In this document: in pieces, positions 25,204 to 38,700 of the stretch
Layout: each line of letters opens with the position of its first letter
How positions within the stretch are numbered: position 1 is the first letter of the stretch
From: Onchocerca lupi
Lineage: Eukaryota; Nematoda; Chromadorea; Rhabditida; Onchocercidae
Reading direction: 5' to 3'
Length of the DNA stretch: 64,000 nucleotides
NCBI GenBank assembly: GCA_028564675.1
Contig: JAOVVO010000252.1
Coordinates: 38,393-102,392 of the forward strand
Position numbers and translations under genes: made by a program
The notes under the pieces: model-generated
The model's input: only the letters and a program-made list of their open reading frames with translations
Databases searched by the model: none
Told to the model about the DNA's origin: nothing

Positions 25204-28200
25204 AAAAAAACATGCGTTGTAAGCAAGCAAAAAAAAATCAAAAACACAAAAAAATTAATAGATAAAATAAAAGCGCCAGCATGATTTTAAAACAAAATTA
25301 AAAGTTAAAAAAAAATTTAAGATAAATGCAAACAAAATAAAAAAACACTGAAGAGACCCTAAGATTTCAGAATTATTGTTATTAAAGTTCAATCCAAAAA
25401 TTGCTTATTCAAAAACTATTATCATTCACGAGATATTTTGTCTATATTTTAATAGCACTATTTTCGAAAATATATATTCAAATCATAGCATTAGAATTGT
25501 TTGTCATAATGGCGCAACATATCCTCTAACAACAACAGTAACAAATATACGCCGAATATGATCCTTTAAAAAACAAGAAGATTCCTAAAACACACTCCGA
25601 ATTATGAGCCTTTAATTCGTTTTAATCCATCTGACCCATTCTACGCGAATCACAAATGATTTCAGATAATCCAATAACAATTTTATAAAAGTGAACGAAT
25701 ATACCAACACTTATTCTGCAATAAGCTATGCTGAATTCTACGCAACAAAAAAAAAAAAGAAATTTTCTTTTTTAAATCTAACAGATCATTCGGCATTTTA
25801 TACAGTAAATCAAAAAAAAAAAAAAAAGAAAACTAAAGAAGCAGCAGAATCATTATAAAAATTAAAATTGCAAGGCAGAATGGAAGCAATGCGGACAAAC
25901 CGATATTACTGATACCTCAGCTGTGCTTGTCTACCAACTAAAAAACAGCCAAATTAATAAAATTTATTAATTAATATTAATAAATTTTATTATTTTATTA
26001 ATACTAATACTAATATACTAATATTACTAATATTATCACTAATATAATAAATTAATGAAATTTTTATATCAAGCATGAAAGACTTCTAACCTTAAAAGGA
26101 TTAACAAGAAAAAATAGTTGAAGTACCATTTAACCTCATTCCATATGAAATGGACTGCAGTCATAGAGATGCTCTAGCATTAGATGGATATGCGCGTAGC
26201 CCCTATTGAGTGGCAATCTTTCATTAATTTTGAGAAAATTTAAATTAAAAAAGTTTTCACATAAAAATTATAGAGGATTTTAACTGTCAATCCATTCTGC
26301 ATAAAAATGACACTCGTCGAAAAACGATTCAAAAATAAATTGTTTCCTATGAGGCGAAATTTATAAGTTAAAAGATAGCACACATGCAAAAAAGACAAGC
26401 TTGATGTGCAATGAAAATTTAAATTTTTCATTTCTTGAAAGAAACATATCCAAAAATCTATCTCAAGAGTATACAAGAAAAGTTAATTTATCGTAAACAA
26501 ATACCGCTGCCCTTCCCAATTCTTTGGAAATCTGAACAAAAATTTGTTAAATCATAAAATTGGTCCAGAAAATACAAAAATAAACTGATAGAAAGTCTAA
26601 ATCTGCAAAAAACACAAGGACATGAAAGCAGGAAGAGGACAGAAAAGAAACGTATAATGATGAAATCATATATATACACATTCCATTACAAAAGCACACA
26701 GATACATTCTGCAAGCGGTTTTTATAAAATATGAAGCGAGTTAAAATAGTTTCAGATGTTAGTTCTGACAGATGATAAATTGATAAGTGGTCATATGGGT
26801 AATCCATACATATGTAACAGCCATATTTCAAAAGGGCAAGAGAAAGCAAATATGTGCAGACATGAAAATGCTTCATACAATAATGTGCCGCCCAGATATG
26901 ATGCTGATAAGTTAAAAGATGATAAATTTATTAACTTAATACATATATATTTTGCAAATAACCTGGGCTACTTTGTTTTATATATATCCTCCGAATTAAT
27001 TCAATTTAAAAACTATTATTTTTTATGGAAATGAAAAGAATAAAAACCTGAAAATCATAGTCGGAATTGAAAGACGTAGTTGGACTAAACATATGATCGA
27101 GTGGATCACGTGTACTAATCAATTCCGTCTGACTAGCCGAATCACTGAAATGCGTTGGTGGTGGTGGTGTACCAACGTGAAATACCGCTCCTTTCGGTGC
27201 AGCCATTGCAGCAAGTTCACTTGTTGATCTTTGCGTTGTTTCGCACGCTTCAGACATCGTAATGAAAGGTTGTTGCGACATGTGGATTGCATCCAACGAT
27301 GAAACTTGCGTTAAGCCTGCTTGTTGAGTATCTATATTTGCGACATTATTGGTACGACAATTTGGCTGCGTTGAATTGACGATATGAGGCACCGTTGGGC
27401 AATATCCATGCGTACCCAATGTCGTTGTTAGCGCTGTTTCCAAATTTTCAAATTTTGCTAACGGAGCTGAATTCGTTGTTGAACCACCAGCACCATCGGG
27501 TATAGTTGTATTGTTGCTTATTTGGGTAGCTGATATATGAACATTTGCCGTTGTTTCGTCATTGTTTGTAACAGTTGGCGATGCTACTCCTGGATAATTT
27601 CCGTCTTCCGATTTCTCATTTTCACCTCCACTGCCTTCTCCTGCACTGCCTATATTTTTCACATCTTCCGATGCATGCTTTGTTGCATCATTGGCAGCTT
27701 TCTGTATTAAAATTTAATTTTGCAATAGCGAGAAATACACGTTTTTAAATTTTAGAATTAATGAATATCAGAAAAGACTAGAAGAAAAAAAATGAATTAA
27801 TGTGGATGGAAATGGATGAAAAATCTGAAACATGAATAATGGATTCATTCTCTGTTTTAGAATATATATCAAAAAGAAATATTTGGTTTAAATTAATTCA
27901 GTTCCTTGTCCAATAGAGAGTCCTGAATTCCCTCCCAAAATACGGAATGAGATCACTGATCACTTGTCAAATGATATTCAAAACCAAGGATGTAACTATA
28001 AGACACAAGCAAAACTGTAATGGGCCTGCAGCTATAAACTAGTATATTGCTGCTGCCACTGTTAAACAGAAGCCTTTCTAGAAAAGCACAAGAAGCAATT
28101 CGATCAAAAGAAGAAAGAATGCTTGAAATATTTACAATACTGCAAAGAAAAAAAAAAGACTTCACCAACTCAGCAATTGATTAAAAAAATTGAAATGAAT

Positions 28201-31200
28201 GAACTAAACTTATTAGAGAGCTTTCACAATAAGCCCATTTTAAGCGCAAGTGAAGAAATACGCAAAAAGGAAAGAAACGACATGCGCCTTCGACTTTTTT
28301 TTTTTTTTTGACCCTAAAGAACTGCTTAAATTGACAAAACGTTAAAGTTTTGTACAGGGGCGCATGTAACTTACGTTTTGCGAATTCTACCTCTCTCCAG
28401 TTACGACATCCATTTCTATGCCCGATGTTTATCTATAATATATTCCACAAAATACAAATATGACATCAGCTGGACAACAAATACAGAAGTTTGCTGCATA
28501 ACTTACTCTATCTACTCCAGAACTGATATCTTGTAAATTTGTAACACCCGCATGAAGCACGCCCGTTGTACTTGATGATTGATACTCAGTAGGTAACGGT
28601 ACAATATGACCAGTAATATCAACACCTGGTGGTGGTACAGAACCAGTTTCACGAGGCTCAAAATGAATTACCTGGAAAAAATTGCAAATTCATTCGCAAA
28701 ATGATCCATAAATATTAGTTAATGAAACAAATAATGAGAAAACAAATGATAACCTTCTGTAAAGCATCAGCGAGTTCATTCAATGTATCAACATGGAGGA
28801 TTCCAGCCTCCGGAGTGGCACTTGTTTTGCCAGGTGTTACTGTCCCAGATACAATATTTGGCAGTGTTGTTGGTACTACCGGCGCTATCGAAGCATTCTG
28901 TAAACCAGGCGTAATTCCTGGAGAGTGCTGTGTCTGCGCTACTGATGCAACGGCTTCGTTACCGTGATAAACAACTTCTTCCATTTGTTCATTCTGCATT
29001 TTCTGACTCAACGCCAGCAACTTATCATTTAGACCGGTCAAATTGTGCGTCAAACCGCTACAAATGGACGGCGTATGTGGTAAAGATGTACAGGGTAATG
29101 AACCTAAAAAAATTGGAATACCTGAAGTATTTCCCAAATAATGGCGACAACCAACTTATCAGGAAGATCACAGAGAACAACTCAAGCAGTCATTATCGTT
29201 CATCATTTTCAAGAGAGACAAAGCTGAATTCTGTGCAACATAGAATCTCGCCCATAACCACCAGAAAATGCAGTCAAACTACATAACTAATAATTTTAAA
29301 AGTCTTATCCGTTTCCAAACAATTTCAATATGATTTTCAGAAATATAGGATTTTTCTTTTACCTCCAGGAATTGCAGGAAGATCAAGCGGTGGAACCGAT
29401 CCTGAATTCATTACGCTTGGAATGTTATTCGGTGCATTCACGCCGCTTACTTTACAAAGTTCACTTTCCAATTTTTTGAGTGTTGTGCGTAATTCAGCGT
29501 TTGGCGTCTGCTGTAGAAGTGCTGCTGATGTATTCACAGGATTAATTAATGGTGCCGACGTACTATTACTAACGGCAATCATAACTGACGAAGCATCCTT
29601 TGCCTTCAAAATTAAGTATTTTTCAATTTTCTACAACAAAATAAGCAATTCATGTATTGTTACATTGCTGAAACAATCTCTAAATTTTAAAGTAGTACTT
29701 CTATATAATAGTTATCGCTACAGAAAGCTAATATTTAATTCAACAGTTAACCTGAATGACAAATCTTACTAATTAAAGAGAGCTGAAGAAAGATATGTAA
29801 GAAATATTTTTTCAAATATTTGAAAAGTTTAACATTTCAATTTTACAAATAACATTCATAGCGACAGCAGATTGATGAAGATATAGCATATAACCGAATT
29901 TCAAACTGAGAAGTGCAAGAGATTTATTAACTTGAGGTTCGCTAATGGGATAATTATCCGTATGACTGACTGTCACCGTCGTAATTTCGCCAATAGGAAT
30001 GGCATTGATTGCATCTTAAACTTATAAAAGCCTCGAAAATATTACAAAGATGACAACCTGCAGTTATGCAGAACTACTAAGAATACTGGATGTCCATCTA
30101 CTGCAAATCCCATCTATTATTATATTAAGAGTTGAAAAACAGTACATATCAATCAAAATTGAACAATACAGTAGTCCTCTAGTCCATTCAGCTGAATCAT
30201 TTCGTTCGATAGACTCCTGTTGTTAATGGAGATAAGCTCATTTTTTCCATTTTTTCTGAATTTAATAGAGAAAGCTTAAAACGATTGATTGTCTTAGGTC
30301 AAGAGGATTTGATGATGAAGATTGCATAGAAGATCTTAGTAGGTATGACTTGATCAGCTCCATCTGTATTTGTCTACAGCGATGGTTTGCTGAACTGAAT
30401 ACTACAGTAATTGAAGAGATGGAAGTTGCCATTAGTGTTATAGAAGACTGTGACAAGCTTAAAGTAGCAATTAACTTCTGAAGATCGATGAAAAATGGCA
30501 GTTCAGACAATTAAATAAAGTTTATTCAAGAAATATTGTTGAGGAATATTTGGTATAAGCAGAAAGAAGCATGCTAGCAACTTATTTTCCAGATCCTAAT
30601 CGTCTCCTATTCCAAAAAATCCTTACAAGTAATAAAATAATAAGCGTTTAATAACAGCATAACTCCTACATTCATCAAATATTAAAAGTATTAAGCTATC
30701 TGTACTTACTGCGTGTTCTTGAAGATTTGAACTGAGAGATGGAAGAGTAGATGAACTACTGATATCAACAGGCAAAGTTGATTTGGTAACCAAAAAACGT
30801 GATGTTTTGGTAGTTGATGTTGTTACAGCAGAAGCTGGAACAGGAGTTGTAATGCTGGTTGTCGTTGTGGTATTTTGATCTGTATGTGAAACAACTGAAA
30901 CTGGAAGCTGCACTATTCCTGGTAAATTCTGCGTTGTCGCAACTGATTTCGATACAGCAACAGATGGTACGATAGCCTAAAAAAGAGCGATATGAAAAGT
31001 ATGGGCTGCAATCAATGCATTTTTCTATCGTTGAATTCATTTTCTCACTAAAAAATTCGAGCAATTATAGTATTATTCATTGTTCATCTAGGTTCTGCTA
31101 CTATTACTACTCATGAATTTTCAAGAATAGCTTTAAATAAAGTTGTATTGGCTTCAAAAACTTTGAAAAAAAAAAGAACTAAATCATCTACCGGCTGTGA

Positions 31201-32670
31201 AACACCAGAATTCACCGTCGTTTGATCAAGCGATTGATTTTTCAGTGCTACGGGAGGTTGAACAGCTTGCAAATTCTGCATAGAGGATGTAGCTGCTAGC
31301 ATTACGTTTGATTCTCCCGAAACACCCGAAGAAGCAACAGGATTAGCCGAAACGTCCGAGTGACTAACTGTCATTTCAATATTCGCACTTGTTGAAGCTG
31401 AATCCACAAAACTGACAATTTTAACACCAACTGCTTTTACTGGATCAGCAACAATCATCTGGAAATGATTAGAGAATATATACAGTAATACGAAACGGTA
31501 TATGACTATGATTGCAAATACTGTAACATTAAGAAGAGGATATATATACACACTGCGTTTATGTAAGAAATAAAGATCAATTCTAACCTGGATAATTTTT
31601 TCGAGCTGCTCTGAAACAACTCCTACTTGTGAATTCGTTAAACAATCCTGATCCAACTGAAACAAACAAACAAAAAAAAAAAAAGTGAAATGGATAGGGG
31701 AAAGAGAAAAGAGAACGAAACTCTTTCCTACGTTTGTCATGGCATTCTGAAATCACAGCCCGAATTACGAGTGAAAAACCGGTAGAATGCGATTTAAAAA
31801 AAAAAAAAAAATTGAGTGATAATAGTTTTCTTCGTTTTTATTTCTTCTCTTTTTGCACCTATCTCCTTCTCCATTTCCTTTTCTTCTTTTCTTGCATTTT
31901 CTTTCCTCTTTTTTTTTCTTTCTTTTTCATTAGAATCATACCTCTTAATTGTCATTTCCAGGTTTCAAATCAAAACGAGAACAGCTAAGCTCCGAAATCC
32001 TGGTCTGGAACACTTAAGGGCTATGCAAACGATGTGCTCTATTCCAATAAGCAATTTGCTAATTTTTCTCACGTGGTTGTTGTTGAGATTTTACATCATT
32101 TAGATAAGCTATGAATTTTTTTATACTTCCTGTTAACAAATAAGACCAAAAACATACCAATTTCTTCGTAATCACGGATGGCTTATCAGAATCTGGCGCA
32201 AACTGAAACGTGACTGTCTTATGCGATGTATCGAGACGGCAGCTGACCAACTAGAAAATTAAAAATAAAAATTGAAATAAAAAGAATTGTCATAAAGAGT
32301 AGCAATGTTAATACAGGAAAATATTCGCTGATAAATTGAAATTTTCCATTTCATTCATGAATAAATAAAAATATTCGTATTTCGATGAAAAAGACTAAAT
32401 CCTTCTTTTGCTACCCGAACGAACAGGATGAAAAAAGCTTGGATAATATATTTTCAATAACATTAAAGCGGAATTCATAATATTTATATATATTTATTTA
32501 AATTCATCAAAAACTGCTCACTGGTTGCTGATTAGTTTCATCCGTAACAACGCGAAGCACTTCAATCGCAACTTTTTTCTTTGATTTCTTATGTTTCGCG
32601 GGTCCATCATGATGATCATCGTTTTCCGGTGAAGCACCGGCTGACTGCTGTTGTTGCTGTAGTTGTTGGG

Positions 32671-32703
<33 letters not shown>

Positions 32704-32747
32704 GCTGCTGTTGTTGCTGTTGCTGTTGTTGCTGTTGTTGCTGTTGC

Positions 32748-32780
<33 letters not shown>

Positions 32781-35700
32781 CGTGATTGTTGCGCTTGTAG
32801 TTGTGATTGCTGCTGTTGTTCAAGAACTGCAGCTGCTTCGCGTTCCTAAATAAAACGAAAATTTTAAACAACGTATAAAATTCACTGATGACAACATCAA
32901 CCCGCTCACTGGAATTCATATTACCAGCAAAATGAAAAGATTTTGTATTTTGTTGATATTAAATCATCTAATTATTCGATATGGTACTTTCGAAATTCAG
33001 ATTAGATTTTTAGATTACATTAATATCATCAACAGTAAAACACGTATACTTTTTTCCTAATTGTTCTTAACGAATACTGTACCATCATTTAATGTATGAG
33101 TTATTCCCTCAAGTTCATTATTTAGCCAAGAATGAAGTTCATTCTACATCAACGATCTCATGCCTTTTTCCTTTCCGAAAAATCATTTAAACAGATAATC
33201 GCAGAAATTCTAATTAAATCAAATAACAATGTCGAAATGTAAAGAATTTCCGAAATGAAACTAAAAAATTGTTAAAAGCAAAATGTATCCAAATGATATC
33301 ACCTACCATACGCTCTTTTTCTTTGGCTCTCAATAGCATTTCATTACGAATTGCTTCTTCCTCTTGCTTTCTTTGTTCCTCTTCCCGTAAACGTTTCAGT
33401 TCTGCATGTCGGAATTCCCGATCACGCTTGAATGCTTCAACCTGAAATTTGAAAACTACTTATATCTCCGCAGATACCAATTTTATTTTCAGCTGGATTT
33501 CAAATCCTGAAAGCTCCGATCCATATAATAACCAAATCAGACCTTATCCTTGATAAGCTTGGTAATCATGCGTGTATCTTCTTCAGGAATATGTTGCTGT
33601 TCAATCATTTGTTGTACAACTTCTTCCGCTTTATCAGTTTCAATATCGAAAGCAAATTGCAATCCTTCATTTTCTTTAAAACGATACTGCTTCCGTTTTT
33701 TTTCGTCAAACACTCTCAACTGCATTTGAATCTAGAAGATTTTTAATTCCAGTTAAAAAAAAAATTCAATTTTAGTGATTTGAACCAAATCAATTCCATA
33801 GTGTAATATCAAGTGAAATGAAGTGGCATAACCTAATCACCATATCACAAAATGCAGTAGATAAATTACTTCAGAATTAACATCACAAAGATCTGCATCT
33901 CGGTTTTTGATTTCAACCCGTATACCGATCAGCTCTTCTGGCGTGAAGAAGTCATCTGATAACAACTGTTTCACAGTTGACCTGAAAAATACCAAAGTAT
34001 AAAAGTAGTTATTCGATTATTCAAACTTAACACTAAGTGAGCAAAACAAAAGAACTACCGATTAATAATTTCAAATAACCTATTTAAAGGAATTTCGGGA
34101 AACAAAAAACATTCAAAAATGTTTCAAACCTTTCTTCACGACGAACCCGTATGCATCGATCAATAATTTCCCGAATTTCAGGATACTGTTGGGGTATTCT
34201 GCTGAAGCATTCTGGTTTCACACCCTAAAGTAACAAATAATCACTTCCCAACAAATACCCACATAAAATTGAGTCATACGTTTATTTCGATATTAAAACT
34301 TGTTTATAGTTAAGTGAGTGAATTTGACATTTACACTCATCCACAAAATAGGATCAAAATATTTTGTACGTACGCTCCAAAACGAGAGAATGCTTGAATC
34401 TGCTTAAATATCCACACTGAAAATATTTTAAATCTATGAAACACAAACCAATGCCGTTAAATTACGATTAATAAACATATCATGATGGGAAAAACTTACT
34501 GTGGTAACTTTACGATAGATCTGAGCAGGAAATTGACACTCGCTATACGGATATTCACCAGTAACCATTTCTAATAAACACATTCCAAATGCGTATACAT
34601 CAACACTTTCATCGTACATTTCTTCATACATTTCAGGCGCCATAAATTCTGGTGTTCCTGCAAACAATCTTATTACGATAAAGATCAGTAATAATTACCA
34701 AAGCGTATTCCCCTGATCAAAAGCATCATGACTCAGCAGTGATAGCAAAGCGCATTCTTTTGACAAGAGGTAGCTCATTTTTATGATTCGACAATCAAAA
34801 GACAGAGCGATTCCTAAATAATGGTTGACAAAGATAATAAAATGCAAAGATATTTCTTACCAATAACACTTTTAGCGTATGACTTATTTTTCAGCGTGGC
34901 CAATCCCAAGTCGCCAATTTTAACACTTCCCGTTGTGCCTGTGATAAAGATGTTATCACATTTGAGATCTCTATGAATTACCGGTGGATTACGTGAGTGA
35001 AGGAAAGAAAGTCCCTTCAGAATTTGCCGACACCATGATTTCAGCACCTGAAAACAGTTAATTTGTTTCATTTTCAACTACTGATACTCAGTCATCTTTC
35101 TCTTTCTAGTAATTTTCCAATATAGAATGATAGACTTCTCCTTTAATTCCAATCGTTAGCAACCCACCATTTCAAGAAATATTTAATCTTACTTTCGAGA
35201 CTAGCGATTGGTGTATTTTTATTCTAACCTTTATGTTTATTCGTTTGAATCGTTTCAGATACATTTTCAACGTTCCAGATGTCATCAATTCTGTCACCAA
35301 TACAATGTACCTAAAACTATCATTTATGTTGGCATGCTGCAGCACGTATAAAACGAAATATTCGAAAAAGTCTAAAAAAAAAGTAGTGCAATGATTCGAA
35401 ATTTCTCATCATCCTACATTACAATCATTATACTTCAGGACTTACTCATAAATTCCATGAACTTTAAACTATTTTTAAGTTTATTCTAAAATCAATGGGC
35501 ACTACCACGTTCACTGTCTTGCTGCATGCAACATGATAAAATACAATTTGCAATTCGAAACATAGAAAATAAATTATTTGCCCCAGATTAATTGTAAAAA
35601 AATTGAAGTTTATCCGCCACGAAAGAGACAAAAATAAGTCAATTAAATATGTCCAACAGTGGGGACTACCTCTTTTTGCCAGCATGATCTTGCCTTTCCC

Positions 35701-38700
35701 AATAATCATAGAACCGTACAATATTGGGATGCTGCAAGCCTTTCAACATTTCAGCTTCCTCCCGAAAACGTTGTCTTTCGGCCTAAACAAAGCAACCTAT
35801 TAACGAAACGAAACATATAAATTTAATCCGTTCGAAAGATTTGAAATTACAGATTTTTTGGGGCAAATTATCTTTTGGAGCGACGTCTTTGGTTCAAAAA
35901 ACAAGTTTGCAATCTCTTAAATTAAGGAAAAAATGAGTTAATAGTAAAGATGTTGTAAAAGAGATGGAAAAAATTGTTAAAAGCCTCTCCAAAGCTACAA
36001 AATTTGAAGCTAATGCCAGGTAAAAACCATGAAAACATGAACAAAATTAAAGCAAAGATGAGAAAAATTACCGAAAAATTACCCCAAACTTTCTTTAAGA
36101 GACACTATTGCATTGACGAAAACAATGTTTTAATTGACAAAAGAAGAATTGCATGGTGAATGAACTCATAACATCTCACCCAGATAATGCATGGAACGGA
36201 AATCAATGATCATGCGGAGAAATTAAAATTTTGTAAAGATTTCATATCGGCAAAGCCACACGACATGATACACCAGAGTCTATTACAGAAATAATTTCAG
36301 AACAAATCAGGCAAAGGGAATGTCTGTGCATGACTTGTTCTTTTTGTTCTCCAAAGATATAAAATGACCTTGTTCAGCTTGCTTTCTTGAAGTTCACACC
36401 ACGCAACCGCAACTCCTGTTTCTGTATCCAGACCACGGTAAACAGTTTTGAATGATCCGCGTCCTAGCTCTTCGTCAAATTTCAAAAATCGTCCATCTAA
36501 ATCAAATTAAATGCTAAAAAAATTTGCTTGCAAAAGCAATCACGGGAACAAGTTTGATAAAATGCATATTTTCTCTACGAACGTAATTATATTGCTTCTT
36601 AAACTTAAATTATGCACAGATGTTTCTTCCAGAAAGTCTTATGTCAAATTTATTTTAAGTTGCAAATCACTGGACTAAATTCGAAGCTAATTACTTTATT
36701 TGTACACTCATCATGTAAATCCATCTTAGAAACTACTATATTGCAACATTTGTGAAAAGGAACTAAAAATTTAATAAGGAAAATATCCACTGCTACCTGG
36801 TGATTTGTCGATAGGCTTCTCTTCTTCCGCATCGACGTCATCATCCACAACCTCTCGCTGTTTTTCCTCTGTTCGAGCTAACTATAAATTAATTCAGAAT
36901 GTTTGATCCGAAAAATTCGAGGAATAATGAATGAGCTATAAGAAGTTAATTGAGAAATTTAAAAATCAGATATTGCATCAAAAATTTCTTGATTTTTGTT
37001 CCTGTATGTAAAACAACTCAAATGACAGTTAAACAGCTCAATAGTATAAACCGACAGTTATGCAAGATATAGGAAATAATATTATCGGTATGATATTTTA
37101 TACTATTATGCCATTTCCCTACGTTAGAAGAAATATGTGAACACCAAAGATGCTATGTTACAGAAGTGAAAATATATACATACTTCTTCATCTTTCTTCT
37201 CACTCTCATATGACGGCAAAGGCAACGGAATTTCCAAAATTATTGCACTGTTCTCTTCAATTTTTTCCTTTTCATCTTCCTCATTCACCGTTTCATGAAT
37301 CTTTTTCTTCTTATTTCCTTCAGTACCCGATATTACAAGTGATGGAGCGGCTGGGATTCTGTAACATTGTCTTCTTTTTCATTATTTTCATTATAACACA
37401 ATGAAAAGCCATTTAAAAGAAAACAATCGGTACCCATGATATTTATCGAAACTAACTAATAGTACCAACAATGTTGTTGTTCCCACTACGCACTGGAAAC
37501 GATTTAATTTATTTCTTACCGATACAGAGAACAAATACCTATCATATGCTAATTAGCTAACGACAGTTTGTTTCAGCTGAGTTCAATCCATGTCACAATG
37601 CCTTCTCGTTCGTTTATTTACTAAAGGAAATGCAACGATACCACCATTATACTCAAACGTTACCGTGATGGAGTATTTGAATTCATGAAGTGGAAAAAGT
37701 GAATATCTATACAACTTCTATAAGATGATCAGCATATTTACTAGCTTAAAATTTTTAAGCCGAATAGTTACGCTTTTTCTGAATTCTATGGCCCTATTAT
37801 TTGAAATGCATATGCAGTTGTTCGCTCTACCACAAAATACTAACAAGTAATGAACAACATCAGTATTATTTAGGAAATTTAAAAGTCTGAGCATTTTTAG
37901 TAAGCTAACAGGGAAGAAGATGAAAAAAGATATTCTACGATATAGAAAATTGCTAATTTATAGCTCCATCATAAAAGTTATAGACCTTTCCCGGTTTCTC
38001 TCACCTCCTTCCTGCAATTACGTATGTACGTATCTACGTAATGGTAAATTCCGAAATTTCTTAGAAAAAGGCAAAAAATCGATCCTTTTCATTCTTTAAT
38101 CAGATACATGCAGCCCTTCGCTTCTTGATTATTTCATAGTTCATAAACAAATTTTACGTGAGGAAGCTTAGAACTTGCACTTAAGCAATGAGAAATTTGT
38201 CTTGAGCGCAAAATTTCCAATTTTTCAGAAAAGTTGTAGCGGTATGTTCCTTTTTTCAGTTTGTTTCCCTTTCAAGTTATTGAATATATGTGCAAACGTT
38301 GTTTTACCATCTAAAACTAAACAATATCCATAAGCCCACTAACATAAAAACTGAAAGACCGCGACAAATGGATTCATCAGCGACAACACTCAAGAAACAG
38401 AATCTGAAGTCATGTTTCCCGGAAAAACAAAAAAAAAAAAAAAACAAAAAAAGGAGAAAAAAAAAACCGAATTATCTATTGTAATTGCTGAGTTCAAATA
38501 AAAATACACATAAACACACACAGGTAAATTTCTCACCTAAGATTTTATGGCAGATGACGAAATTATCCCGTTAGCGAAACTACCCATGTAAAAAAACAGA
38601 CACATATCAAGGTTTTGGGAAAAAATTGGCAGATTTTATCCAATTGCCCTTCCTTTTTTTTAGCGTTATAGCAATAGACAGAAAGGTTTGGCAATTTTAT

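Noticed and set aside
26756..27034. Plus-strand 92-codon frame in a wnk intron
   Set aside because: No recognisable domain, an AT-rich end, no convincing acceptor or promoter, and it lies against wnk exon 24.
28930..29286. Plus-strand 118-codon frame
   Set aside because: It overlaps wnk exon 22 in antisense and shows no domain or splice support.
32581..32853. Plus-strand Val-rich open frame over the Gln tract
   Set aside because: It is the antisense reading of CAA/CAG codons in wnk exon 15.
32518..32919. Minus-strand Asn-rich frame over the Gln tract
   Set aside because: It is the wrong frame of the same repeat. The charged sequences on both sides and the splice phases require the Gln frame.
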